The notes under the pieces were generated by a model. The model saw nothing but the letters and a program-made list of their open reading frames with translations, ran no database searches and was not told the origin of the DNA. Of a stretch of 38,149 nucleotides of DNA, positions 20,957-28,890 are shown piece by piece. Source of the DNA: CAZMCC01 sp964564695 (lineage in GTDB: Bacteria > Planctomycetota > Phycisphaerae > Phycisphaerales > UBA1924); NCBI GenBank assembly GCA_964564695.1, contig CAZMCC010000028.1, positions 1 through 38,149 on the forward strand, in the 5' to 3' direction. The position numbers were made by a program, and so were the translations under genes. Each line of letters begins with the position of its first letter. Within the stretch, counting starts at the first letter, position 1.

Positions 20957-21988
20957 TTATCCGGTCATCGTGGTGCGACGGGTCCGCAGCAGTGTAATGA
21001 ACGCCGCCCCGCCGACGATCGACGTGACCACGCCGAGCGGGAGGCGTCCGGCGCCGAACTCGAGTGCCCGGACCAGGGAGTCCGCGCCGACGACGAGAGC
21101 GGCGCCGGTGATGGCCGAACCCACGGCGAGCGCGCCGTGGCCGGCGCGCACGCCCGCGAGCAGACGCACGGAGTGCGGCGCGACGAGGCCGATGAAGCCG
21201 ATCGGGCCGGCGATGGTGACGGCGGCGGCGGTGAGGACGCCGGAGGCCGCGAGCAGCTCGAAGCGCAGGGCGCCCAATCGCACGCCCACGCTGCGGGCTT
21301 CGTCGTCGCTCATGGACGCGGCGTCCATCGCCCGGGCGCGAACGAGGGTGAGCAGGAGGGCCGCGACGACCGCAGCGCCGGCGACGCCGAGCTGCACGGG
21401 CGTGACTTCGTCGCTGAGTCCGCCGTTGAGCAGGCGGGCGAGGTTCGCGCGGGCGGAGGGGTCGGGGGAGAGGTGCTGGACGAGCGAAATGCCGGCGGCG
21501 CACATGAGGGCGATCATGACACCGACGAGGACGAGGCGGGTGGGTTCGACCTGGCCGCGGCGCTGGCTGAGGATGTAGATGATGGCGAGGGTCGCGCCTG
21601 CGCCGACGAGCGCGGGGCCGGCGTGCCAGAGGGCCACAGCGCCGCCTCCCGCGCCGGCAAGGACGATGCTGACGGTGACGGCGAGCGAGGCGCCCGAGGC
21701 GATGCCGAGGATGTCGGGGGACGCGAGGGGGTTGCGGAGCAGGTTCTGGAGAAGAAGGCCGGCCAGGCCGAGGGCGGCGCCGACGATCGCGCCGCAGGCG
21801 GCCCGGGCGGCGCGGAGTTCGAGCACGGCCGTGTCGTCGGGCCATGCGAGGTGACCCCCCGAGCCGATCAGCAGGCGGAGGAGTACGAGGGCCGCGGCGG
21901 CGAGGGCGAGGAGAGCGACGGCCATCCAGGCGCGGGCCGCGGGGGAGCGGGGGGAAGCGGGGGGGGCGTGCGAGCCGGCCGGGGTCAT
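20957..21988 (-). CDS. FecCD-family ABC transporter permease
   Basis: The 343-residue protein has about nine hydrophobic segments and FecCD/BtuC hallmarks: LRAARAACGAIVGAALGLAGLLLQNLLRNPLASPDILGIASGASL near 57-105, and the coupling-helix region GPIGFIGLVAPHSVRLL near 265-281. The C-terminal part (ADSLVRALEF...LPLGVVTSIVGGAAFITLL) also fits. These permeases move iron-siderophore, haem or cobalamin with a binding protein and an ATPase. Neither partner is nearby in the window; they may be encoded elsewhere or upstream genes may have been lost. It is divergent from atpC and in the same direction as the thioredoxin-fold gene, 31 bases apart. The substrate cannot be told. Confidence 0.85.
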   Translation of the reverse strand: MTPAGSHAPPASPRSPAARAWMAVALLALAAAALVLLRLLIGSGGHLAWPDDTAVLELRAARAACGAIVGAALGLAGLLLQNLLRNPLASPDILGIASGASLAVTVSIVLAGAGGGAVALWHAGPALVGAGATLAIIYILSQRRGQVEPTRLVLVGVMIALMCAAGISLVQHLSPDPSARANLARLLNGGLSDEVTPVQLGVAGAAVVAALLLTLVRARAMDAASMSDDEARSVGVRLGALRFELLAASGVLTAAAVTIAGPIGFIGLVAPHSVRLLAGVRAGHGALAVGSAITGAALVVGADSLVRALEFGAGRLPLGVVTSIVGGAAFITLLRTRRTTMTG

Positions 21989-22142
21989 GCGGGAGACAGA
22001 ATAGTGGGGCGGCGTCCCGAGAAAGTCCCGAACGCCTGACCGCGGGCGCAGACGACCCTACCATCCGCCCCTGACCCCCCGCCCCCCGCCGGGCACTTGC
22101 TTTGCCCGCCCGGGATCGACCATTTCGACGGAGTCCCGTTCC

Positions 22143-22604
22143 ATGGCCAAGTCGTTCCGCTGCAAGGTCATCACCCCCGATTCCCAGTTGCTGAGCGAGC
22201 CGGTGACGTCGGTCACGCTGCCCCTGTGGGACGGGTCGGCGGGATTCCTTCCCAACCGCGCTCCCCTGGTCGCGAAGCTCGGGATGGGCGAGCTCAAGAT
22301 CGCGTTCGCCTCGCAGGGGTCGAAGTCGTTCTACATCGAGGACGGGTTCGTCCAGATGAGCCCCCCTCCGGCCCCGGCGGCCGGGTCGAGCGACGACGCC
22401 TCGGCGGGCGGCGTGCTGACCATCCTGACCACCCGGGCCATCCCCGTTGAGAAGCTGACCGAGTCCGAGGTCAAGGCGGAGCTGCAGGCGGCGGAAGCCA
22501 AGGGCGTGCCGCCGGGTGACCAGGTGGCGGCCGACGGCGTGCGCAAGGAGCGCGAGCGGGCCCGGCGGAAGCTGGCGATCGTGCAGTCGAGCCGCGGGCG
22601 CTGA
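22143..22604 (+). CDS. atpC: F-type ATP synthase epsilon subunit
   Basis: The 153-residue protein has the epsilon N-terminal beta-sandwich: FRCKVITPDSQLLSEPVTSVTLPLWDGSAGFLPNRAPLVAKLGMGELKI, then FYIEDGFVQM and VLTILTTRAIPVEKL. Between the last two strands is a Pro/Ala/Ser-rich insert (about 78-95), unusual for the family. The C-terminal helical part (about 100-150) contains the SEVKAELQAAEAKG region. Epsilon couples rotation to catalysis in F1. Normally atpC follows atpD; here the upstream neighbour is a divergent permease and the downstream genes are flagellar, so this is an orphan copy or a dispersed operon. ATG 22143 begins the homology. Confidence 0.85.
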   Translation: MAKSFRCKVITPDSQLLSEPVTSVTLPLWDGSAGFLPNRAPLVAKLGMGELKIAFASQGSKSFYIEDGFVQMSPPPAPAAGSSDDASAGGVLTILTTRAIPVEKLTESEVKAELQAAEAKGVPPGDQVAADGVRKERERARRKLAIVQSSRGR

Positions 22605-22813
22605 GCGGGGGGCGGGCGGGTGTGTCGGGCATCATGGGGATGTTGGGGGTAGTGGCGATCAACTTGGGTGAGGCAGCGCGTGCGCGAACGCGCGGGATGT
22701 GACCGCGCCCGGGTGGGGACTTGCGCGGGGCGGGCGGCGCGTGGCGGGGTCTGGCGTTGGCACGCGGGTTGTGAGTGTGGCTCTTTGCCAGGTTGGCAAG
22801 GAGTGCCACACAC
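22605..22813 (+). promoter_or_regulatory. Intergenic region with sigma-54-like promoter
   Basis: TGGCACG (22758-22764), four bases, then TTGT (22769-22772) fits the -24/-12 sigma-54 consensus except for a T in place of the last C. A start near 22784 would serve the small ORF at 22814 and the whole flgF-flgK run. The rest of the gap shows no gene. Two near-perfect relatives occur at 30752 and 34041. Confidence 0.55.
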
Positions 22814-23065
22814 ATGTTCACCAGCGGCGCGGAGCGCGGCGAATTCTTGGTTGATTGGCGGTTGCCCGGGCTCAAGGACGGCCCGGCGCTTGGTGCGAGG
22901 CTCATCGAGCTCGCCGAGCGGGCGGCGGCTGCGCATCTTGCGCGGTCGCAGCCTGCCGACGAGGTGAGCGAAGTCGGCGTGGAGGGCGCACGGATCGCGC
23001 CCCCCTCGACCGATTCTCGCGCTGCGCTGGTTCGCTGGTCGGGTGGTTCGGGAGACCGCGCATGA
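22814..23065 (+). CDS. Small ORF coupled to flgF, unrecognised
   Basis: The 83-residue protein starts at ATG 22814 with AAGGAG ten bases upstream. It includes a helix-forming stretch (GPALGARLIELAERAAAAHLARS) and a disordered C-terminus. Its stop overlaps flgF's ATG (ATGA), the mark of translational coupling, and it is the first gene after the sigma-54-like promoter. No membrane segment or known motif is present. It may be a flagellar assembly or regulatory factor particular to this lineage. Confidence 0.45.
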   Translation: MFTSGAERGEFLVDWRLPGLKDGPALGARLIELAERAAAAHLARSQPADEVSEVGVEGARIAPPSTDSRAALVRWSGGSGDRA

Positions 23066-23841
23066 ATTACGGGATGCAGATCGCCGCGTCGGGCGTGCTC
23101 ACGAGCATGTACCGGCAGGATGTGCAGGCGAACAACCTGGCGAACGTGGACACGGTGGGGTTCAAGACGGACCTGTCGGCGGGGCGCCGGCGCCCGGCGG
23201 TGCGGGAGGAGGACGGGGTGTTCAACCTGCCCTCGAACGCGCTGCTCGAGCGGCTGGGGGCCGGCCCGCTGCTGGCGCACAACCGCATGTCGACGGGACA
23301 GGGCTCGCTGGACCCGACGGGTCGCCCGCTCGACATCGGGCTCGAGGGCCAGGGGTTCTTCGTGGTGGCGGTGGAGGGCGGGAGCGAGGGCGACAAGCTG
23401 CGCCTGACGCGTGACGGGCGGATGACGCTCGATGCGAGCGGGCGCCTGGTGCAGGCGACCTCGGGGATGCCGGTGCTCGACGTCGCGGACCGGCCGATCA
23501 CGCTGACGGGATCGGGCCCGGTCGAGATCGACTCGTCGGGGCGCGTGCGCCAGGAGGGGGAGATCGTGGCGACCCTCCAGGTCACCGATGTGCCGGACCC
23601 CTCGGGCCTGACGAAAGAGGGATCGAGCCTGCTGCGGGCGAGCGCGGCGGCGCTGGCGAGCCGCATCACCGGCGCCGCGTCGGTGAACCAGGGCATGGTC
23701 GAGCGGTCGAACGTCGACCCGATCGGCGCGGTGATGGGCGTGAGCAATGCGTCGAACGCGGTGAGCTCGAACGCCCGGATGATCTCGATGTTCGACGAAC
23801 TTCTCGGGCGGGCGATCAACACGTTCGCGCGGATCGCATAA
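23062..23841 (+). CDS. flgF: Flagellar basal-body rod protein FlgF
   Basis: The 259-residue protein begins with the rod/hook signature MNYGMQIAASGVLTSMYRQDVQANNLANVDTVGFKTD (ANNLANVDT is the family motif). The central FlgG/FlgF-type strand region has GLEGQGFFVVAVEGG, LRLTRDGRMTLDASGRLV and VADRPITL. The C-terminus NVDPIGAVMGVSNASNAVSSNARMISMFDELLGRAINTFARIA is the other half of the D0 coiled coil. Length matches FlgF (about 250). It forms the proximal part of the distal rod, exported by the flagellar type III system. The start overlaps the stop of the preceding small ORF. Confidence 0.85.
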   Translation: MNYGMQIAASGVLTSMYRQDVQANNLANVDTVGFKTDLSAGRRRPAVREEDGVFNLPSNALLERLGAGPLLAHNRMSTGQGSLDPTGRPLDIGLEGQGFFVVAVEGGSEGDKLRLTRDGRMTLDASGRLVQATSGMPVLDVADRPITLTGSGPVEIDSSGRVRQEGEIVATLQVTDVPDPSGLTKEGSSLLRASAAALASRITGAASVNQGMVERSNVDPIGAVMGVSNASNAVSSNARMISMFDELLGRAINTFARIA

Positions 23842-23870
23842 AGCAGCGAGCACCAACGAGGAACTGACCC

Positions 23871-24680
23871 ATGGCGACGATCTCACTGCAATCAGCGGCC
23901 AGCGCGCTCTCGGCCCTCGACACGGCGATGGACGTCACGGCGAACAACCTGGCGAACGTGAACACCGCGGGTTTCAAGGCGAGCCGCGTGAACTTCCAGG
24001 ACCTGCTGTACCAGGAACGGGCCCAGCCGGGCGCGGAGAACGCGAACGGGGACCAGCGTCCCACAGGCCTCTTTGTGGGCCTGGGCGTGAAAGTGGCGGG
24101 GACGCAGGTGGACTTCTCGCAGGGCGCGCCGATCACCACGAACCGGCCGTTGGACGTGATGATCGAGGGCAACGGCTTCTTCCGCGTTCAGGTGCAGTCC
24201 TCGCTGTCGGCGGACGGGATCGGGTACACGCGGGCCGGGCAGTTCACGCTGAACGCGGACGGGCAGCTCGTGATGGTGAACGACCAGGGGCGGCGCGTGC
24301 AGCCCGACGTGACGATCCCGCAGGACGCGACCGAAGTGGTGATCGACGCGAACGGGCAGGTGTGGGTGCGCCAGCCGGGGGCGGTGGAGCTGACGTCGGC
24401 GGGGCAGATCGAGACGAGCGTGTTCGTGAACCCCTCGGGGCTCAAGCAGATCGGCGAGAACCTGTTTGTGGAAACCGGGGCGTCGGGCGCGCCCATCACG
24501 GGCAACCCGGGCGAGGACAACCGCGGCCAGCTGCGCCAGGGGATGTACGAGGCCTCGAACGTCGACCCCACGCAGGAGCTCATCACGCTCATCCGAACGC
24601 AGCGGGCGTTCGAGATGAACTCGCAGACCATCCGCGCCGCGGACGACTCGCTGCGGACCATCTCTCAGCTGCGGCGGTAA
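23871..24680 (+). CDS. flgG: Flagellar distal rod protein FlgG
   Basis: The 269-residue protein has LQSAASALSALDTAMDVTANNLANVNTAGFKASRVNFQDLLYQ at the N-terminus, the D1 strands (IEGNGFFRVQVQ, GYTRAGQFTLNADGQLVMVNDQG, TVPTAIP-like TIPQDATEVVIDANGQVWV) and the classical C-terminus MYEASNVDPTQELITLIRTQRAFEMNSQTIRAADDSLRTISQLRR. Length and motifs agree with FlgG (about 260), the major distal-rod subunit. It follows flgF by 29 bases in the same operon. No oddities are seen. Confidence 0.93.
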   Translation: MATISLQSAASALSALDTAMDVTANNLANVNTAGFKASRVNFQDLLYQERAQPGAENANGDQRPTGLFVGLGVKVAGTQVDFSQGAPITTNRPLDVMIEGNGFFRVQVQSSLSADGIGYTRAGQFTLNADGQLVMVNDQGRRVQPDVTIPQDATEVVIDANGQVWVRQPGAVELTSAGQIETSVFVNPSGLKQIGENLFVETGASGAPITGNPGEDNRGQLRQGMYEASNVDPTQELITLIRTQRAFEMNSQTIRAADDSLRTISQLRR

Positions 24681-24756
24681 ACGACGGGCGGTGATCGACA
24701 GGTGCTGAACCCGAGCCGCGGAGCGGCTCCCCCCCAAGCGGGAAAGGCGGACAAAC

Positions 24757-25812
24757 GTGGAACGAACTCTTGCGATCGTGATCGTCGTGCTGGCGATGGC
24801 GGCATCGGCGCTGGGGCAGACGACCGTGGCGATGCGCCCGAGCGTCGAGATCGGCTCGGCCCGGGCGGTCACGCTGGGCGAAGTCGCCGACATCAGCGGG
24901 CCGGACGCGGCCAAGCTCGCGGAGCTTGAGGTGCTCGGGGCCCAGGAAACGGCCGGGGCGAGCCGCGGCGTGATCACGGTCGACGCGCAGCGTGTGCGCA
25001 CCGCTCTGGAGAAGGCCGGGGTGAACTGGGGACGCGTGTCGCTGCGGGCCGTGACGAGCGTGGTGCGCGTGTCGGCGAAAGACGCGCAGGCGAGCGGCGC
25101 CGATGCGACTAAGCGGGACGCGGCGACGCGGGACGTGCGCGAAGAGGCGGCGCTGGTGGACCGTTCGAAGCCCGACAGCGTTCGGGTCGCGATCGCGGAC
25201 CGGCTGGGCGAGCTGCTGGGGGTGGCGCAAGACTCGATCAAGCTGGGGTTCAAGGCGCAGGATTCGCGCGTGCTCGACGAATCGACGATCGGGCGGGTGG
25301 TCGACATCCAGCCCGGCGCGGGGGCGGCCTCGGGGCGCATGCCGGTGAGGGTGCAGATCTACGAGGGGGACCGGCTCGTGCTCTCGGCCACGGTGGGCGT
25401 CGAAGTGCAGGTGCGCCGGGCCACGGTGATCGCGCGGGGGGGGATTGACCGGCGCCAGATGATCCGCGAGGACGCGGTGCTGGTCGAGGAGCGGTGGGTG
25501 GAGCCCTCCCAGGGCGGCTCGCTGACGCTTGACGGCGCGGTGGGGATGTACACGAGGACGCGTCTTGCCGCGGGCGAGGTGATCACGGCCGGGAACGTGG
25601 AGGCGGCGGTGGTGGTGAAGCGGGGCGAGCAGGTGCTTGTGGACTGCGTGTCGGGCGGGGTGGTGGTGCAGGTCAAGGCGCGGGCGGTGCGTGAGGGGCG
25701 TGATGGCGAGGTCGTGGACTTCACGCCGCTGGCCTCGAAGCGCACATTCAGCGCGAGGATGAACGGGCGTGGGCGGGCGGTGATGCTGATGTCGGGCTCG
25801 GTCGGGGAGTGA
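24757..25812 (+). CDS. flgA: FlgA, P-ring assembly chaperone
   Basis: The 351-residue protein starts at GTG 24757. A signal peptide (about 1-21, LAIVIVVLAMAASALGQ) is followed by a flexible, Ala-rich region and a C-terminal SAF-type domain (about 225-345) with ARGGIDRRQMIREDAVLVEERWV, GMYTRTRLAAGEVITAGNVEAAVVVKRGEQV and the ending GEVVDFTPLASKRTFSARMNGRGRAVM, which is the FlgA signature. It is longer than E. coli FlgA (219) because of the N-terminal part. FlgA assists FlgI polymerisation in the periplasm; flgI is three genes downstream. Confidence 0.85.
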   Translation: MERTLAIVIVVLAMAASALGQTTVAMRPSVEIGSARAVTLGEVADISGPDAAKLAELEVLGAQETAGASRGVITVDAQRVRTALEKAGVNWGRVSLRAVTSVVRVSAKDAQASGADATKRDAATRDVREEAALVDRSKPDSVRVAIADRLGELLGVAQDSIKLGFKAQDSRVLDESTIGRVVDIQPGAGAASGRMPVRVQIYEGDRLVLSATVGVEVQVRRATVIARGGIDRRQMIREDAVLVEERWVEPSQGGSLTLDGAVGMYTRTRLAAGEVITAGNVEAAVVVKRGEQVLVDCVSGGVVVQVKARAVREGRDGEVVDFTPLASKRTFSARMNGRGRAVMLMSGSVGE

Positions 25813-25865
25813 GGACTGAGTCGCCCCGCCCGGGGCGGGCAAACGAACTACGAGGAGCGTGCGGC

Positions 25866-26588
25866 ATGCGGACGACGAAGAGCACGGCGGTGATGGTGAG
25901 CGCCGGTCTTGCGCTGGGCCTGGCGAGCGGCGCGGCGGGCCAAAGCCTGTTTCAGCGGGCTCCCGAGGCCGAGACGGGCGGTCCGGTCACTCCGGGCAAG
26001 CCGGCCGATCCCAACGTGGGGTCGAGCAAGGCGCTGGCGCGGGTGAGCCTGACGGCCGTGACGCCGGCGGCGCCGCGGGCGTACCAGAAGAACGACATGG
26101 TGCAGATCCTGATCAACGAGTCGAGCGTGCAGAAGTTCGAGAGCACGTTGGACACGAAGAAGAACTACGACAACAAGACGAAGATCGGCGCGCTGCCGAG
26201 CCTCCGGCACCTGCTCGAAATGCAGCTGCGCGAAGGGGACACTGACCCCTTGATTGATACCACCAGCAAGGGTGTATCGAAGTTCAAGGGGGACGGCACC
26301 TTTGAGCGGACGGACAAGTTCGTGACCCGGATCAGCGCCCGTGTGCTCGAGGTGAAGCCCAACGGGCTGCTCGTGCTGGAAGCGAAAAAGGTCACCGAGT
26401 CCGACGACGAGAAGGTGACCCTTGTCGTCGCCGGCACGGCCCGGCCCGAGGACATCACCAACGCGAACACGGTGCAATCGACCCAGCTCGCGGACCTGGT
26501 CATCAAGACCGAGAGCGACGGCGAGATCCGCAAGGTCGCCAAGAAGGGCCTGATCCCGCGGGTGCTCGACACGATCTTCAACTACTGA
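25866..26588 (+). CDS. flgH: Flagellar L-ring protein FlgH
   Basis: The 240-residue protein starts at ATG 25866 with GAGGAG upstream; the longer frame from 25809 lacks a site. A signal peptide (about 1-25, VMVSAGLALGLASGAAGQ) ends without a lipobox Cys, unlike the lipoprotein FlgH of enterobacteria. FlgH hallmarks follow: QKNDMVQILINESSVQKFESTLDTKKNYDNKTKI, the KFKGDGTFERTDKFVTRISARVLEVKPNGLLVLEAKKVT block and ARPEDITNANTVQSTQLADLVIK. The outer-membrane L-ring is implied, so the host is a diderm with an L/P-ring flagellum. Confidence 0.88.
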   Translation: MRTTKSTAVMVSAGLALGLASGAAGQSLFQRAPEAETGGPVTPGKPADPNVGSSKALARVSLTAVTPAAPRAYQKNDMVQILINESSVQKFESTLDTKKNYDNKTKIGALPSLRHLLEMQLREGDTDPLIDTTSKGVSKFKGDGTFERTDKFVTRISARVLEVKPNGLLVLEAKKVTESDDEKVTLVVAGTARPEDITNANTVQSTQLADLVIKTESDGEIRKVAKKGLIPRVLDTIFNY

Positions 26589-26679
26589 GCCGATATCGGG
26601 CCCTGCTGTCGGGAGCTGGCAGCGTGGCATGGGCCTTGCGATTGGCCCTGCCGGGGCGGTAGAGCGCAGGAGGCGGACC

Positions 26680-27849
26680 ATGGTCAGGATGACCTTTGCG
26701 GTGGTGGCGTTGGGCCTGGTGTTCGCGGTGGCCACGGCGCAGAACATGCCGAGCGCCCCGCCCGCCGCCACGTCGTCGGCTCCTCGGGCCCTGGAGCCGA
26801 TCTCGGCCCCGGCCGCCATCTCCATCCAGGACTTGGTGCGGATCAAGGGCCAGGGGCGCAGCGTGCTCCGCGGCGTGGGCATCGTCGTGGGCCTCCGAGG
26901 GACCGGCGACTCCGGAAAGGAGCTGAATTTCGCTCGGCCGCTGGCGGAGATCTACCGCAATTCGCAGATCCCGGTCGCGGATGTCCGCGAGCTGGAGCGG
27001 GCGAAGTCGGCGGCCCTGGTGTGGATCGACTGCGAGATCCCCGAGGGGGGCGCGCAGATCGACGACCGGCTGGACGTGTTCGTGAGCGTGATGCACAGCG
27101 CGTCGAGCCTCGAAGGCGGGCGGCTGATCATCGCGCCGCTGCTGGGGCCGTTGCCGGGACAGCCCGAGTACGCGATGGCGATGGGTGGGATCACGATTGA
27201 GGACAAGGAGCGGCCCACGGTCGGACGGATCCGGCTGGGGGCTTCGGTCGTGCGCGACGTGCTGATGCCGGAGATCGACAAGTCGATGACGCTGGTGGTG
27301 CGGCCGCACTTCCGCGGGTGGACAACGACCCGCACGATCGCGAACGCGATCAACGGGTCGGTGGGGAGCGCGATCGGCGAGACGACCGAGGGGCTGGAGC
27401 CGGCCGCGGCCCGGGCGGACGACGACATGAGCGTGACGGTGCAGATCCCGGAGGCCGAGCGGGGCGATCCGGCGAACTTCATCGCGCGGGTGCTGGGGAC
27501 GCGGATCAGCCCGACGCTCCTGGACCTGCCGGCGCAGGTGGTGGTGAACGAGCGGACGGGGGCGATGGTGATCACGGGGGACGTGGAAATTTCGCCGGTC
27601 GCGATCGCGTACAAGGACCTGGTGGTGTCGACGACGACCCCGCCGGCCGTGCCGACGGCGCAGGACCCGCTCGTGACGCGTGAGACGTTGATCCCGATGT
27701 CGACGACAGGGCGTCAGGGGGAGCGTGCGCGGCTGGCGGACCTGGTGGCGGCGTTCAAGCACCTGGATGTGCCGGTGAAGGACCAGATCCACATCATCAG
27801 CGAGATCCACAAGACGGGACGCCTGCACGCGACGCTGATCGTGGAGTGA
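26680..27849 (+). CDS. flgI: Flagellar P-ring protein FlgI
   Basis: The 389-residue protein starts at ATG 26680, six bases after AGGAGG. A signal peptide (about 1-20) and a short Pro/Ala linker lead to the conserved FlgI body: ISIQDLVRIKGQGRSVLRGVGIVVGLRGTGDSGKE, then the middle with GGRLIIAPLLGPLPGQPEYAMAMGG, and VQIPEAERGDPANFIARVLG. The end is PTAQDPLVTRETLIPMSTT...LADLVAAFKHLDVPVKDQIHIISEIHKTGRLHATLIVE. Length is near the family norm (about 365). The P ring forms in the periplasm around the rod. Confidence 0.93.
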   Translation: MVRMTFAVVALGLVFAVATAQNMPSAPPAATSSAPRALEPISAPAAISIQDLVRIKGQGRSVLRGVGIVVGLRGTGDSGKELNFARPLAEIYRNSQIPVADVRELERAKSAALVWIDCEIPEGGAQIDDRLDVFVSVMHSASSLEGGRLIIAPLLGPLPGQPEYAMAMGGITIEDKERPTVGRIRLGASVVRDVLMPEIDKSMTLVVRPHFRGWTTTRTIANAINGSVGSAIGETTEGLEPAAARADDDMSVTVQIPEAERGDPANFIARVLGTRISPTLLDLPAQVVVNERTGAMVITGDVEISPVAIAYKDLVVSTTTPPAVPTAQDPLVTRETLIPMSTTGRQGERARLADLVAAFKHLDVPVKDQIHIISEIHKTGRLHATLIVE

Positions 27850-27857
27850 GTGGGGGA

Positions 27858-27888
27858 GTGAATGGTGAACGGTGAGTGGTGAATGGTG
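27858..27888 (+). repeat. Degenerate GTGAAYGGT tandem repeat
   Basis: Between flgI and the rod gene, GTGAATGGT, GTGAACGGT, GTGAGTGGT and GTGAATGGT follow one another in 31-36 bases. The low-complexity run precedes the CAGGAG ribosome binding site at 27897. Its role is unknown. Confidence 0.6.
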
Positions 27889-27908
27889 GGAAGAAGCAGG
27901 AGCTTGCG

Positions 27909-28292
27909 ATGGTCGGTGCGATCGGGAATAGCAACTCTGGGCTCGTGGGCGGCCTGACGCCGAGCGTCGACGCGGCGCTGTCGGGGCGTCAGGAAGACTT
28001 CGCGAGCGTGATCGCCCGGGCGAAGGGCACCGCGGAGTTGGGGGGGCGTGATCGCTCGAAGGCGGCCCGGGAGGCGGCGGAGCAGTTCGTCGCGCAGGCG
28101 CTGGTGCAGCCGGTCCTGGCGCAGCTGCGCACGACGAACCGGGCGGCCGAGCCGTTTGCGCCCACGTCGGGCGAGCGGACGTTCCAGCAGATGACCGACG
28201 CGCAGACCGCGATCGCGCTGGTCCGCAAGACGCGCTGGCCCATGGTGGACATGGTCGCACAGGCGATCGAGCGCCGGGGGATGAAGGCATGA
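27909..28292 (+). CDS. FlgJ-like rod-binding protein, no muramidase
   Basis: The 127-residue protein starts at ATG 27909, six bases after CAGGAG. The region AAREAAEQFVAQALVQPVLAQLRTTNRA...SGERTFQQMTDAQTAIALVRKTRWPMVDMVAQAI corresponds to the N-terminal rod-binding domain of FlgJ (family pattern: A..FE...L..ML...R..., EQMFRDMLD...A.). The C-terminal glucosaminidase domain of E. coli FlgJ is absent, as in many non-enterobacterial lineages, where a separate enzyme opens the peptidoglycan. Its 3' end overlaps flgN (ATGA). Confidence 0.65.
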   Translation: MVGAIGNSNSGLVGGLTPSVDAALSGRQEDFASVIARAKGTAELGGRDRSKAAREAAEQFVAQALVQPVLAQLRTTNRAAEPFAPTSGERTFQQMTDAQTAIALVRKTRWPMVDMVAQAIERRGMKA

Positions 28293-28852
28293 AACTGACA
28301 CCGGACGTGATGGCGAACGTGCGCAAGGGGCCGGCCTCGCTCGAGACGATCGGGGCCGAGCTCGAGGGGCTCATCGCGCTGCTTATCGACCGGCACGCCG
28401 GGCTGCTCGGTGCGGTGAAGGACCACCGCGGGGCGCTCGCGCGGGCCGACGCGGTCGCGATGGAGCGGAGCGTGCACACGCAGAACGAGCACGTGCAGGT
28501 CATCGCGGAGCTCGAGCGGCGCCGGCTGGCGGTGCTCGCACGGCTCGCGGAAGTGACGGGCCAGGACAAGGCCCAGGCGTCGCAGAAGCCGACGATCAGC
28601 TGGGCGGCGTCCCTCCTGCCCGAGCCGCTGCGCGGGCGGGTGCTCGCGGCGGGCGCGGTGCTGAAAGAGCGGCTGACGGAGCTGGCGGCGCAGACGAAGG
28701 TGGTGCGCCAGGCCGCGGAGGCGATGGCGGGCCAGATGGAGGGGCTGTTCCGCCAGGTGGCGCAGCGGCTGAGCCATTCGGGGACCTACACGCCGCGAGG
28801 CCGGGTTGAAGCGCGGACTCAGGTGGTCACGGCGCTGGACATTCGCAGCTGA
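28289..28852 (+). CDS. flgN: FlgN-like export chaperone
   Basis: The 187-residue protein is helical, with a central region (about 24-95) of LIALLIDRHAGLLGAVKDHRGALARADAVAMERSVHTQNEHVQVIAELERRRLAVLARLAEVTG that follows the FlgN pattern of a long hairpin with a conserved acidic/Gln core. Its position just before flgK and flgL is the usual one for the chaperone of those two hook-filament junction proteins. ATG 28289 overlaps the preceding stop. The C-terminal part (about 140-187) resembles an amphipathic substrate-binding helix plus basic tail. Identity rests on pattern plus context. Confidence 0.65.
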   Translation: MKLTPDVMANVRKGPASLETIGAELEGLIALLIDRHAGLLGAVKDHRGALARADAVAMERSVHTQNEHVQVIAELERRRLAVLARLAEVTGQDKAQASQKPTISWAASLLPEPLRGRVLAAGAVLKERLTELAAQTKVVRQAAEAMAGQMEGLFRQVAQRLSHSGTYTPRGRVEARTQVVTALDIRS

Positions 28853-28890
28853 CAAGAGCCCGCGCGGGCACGGGACGCAAGGAGGCACAC

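Noticed and set aside
22092..22105. GG-N10-GC resembling a sigma-54 box before atpC
   Set aside because: It lacks the TGGCACG core and sigma-54 control of atpC would be unexpected; probably chance in GC-rich DNA.
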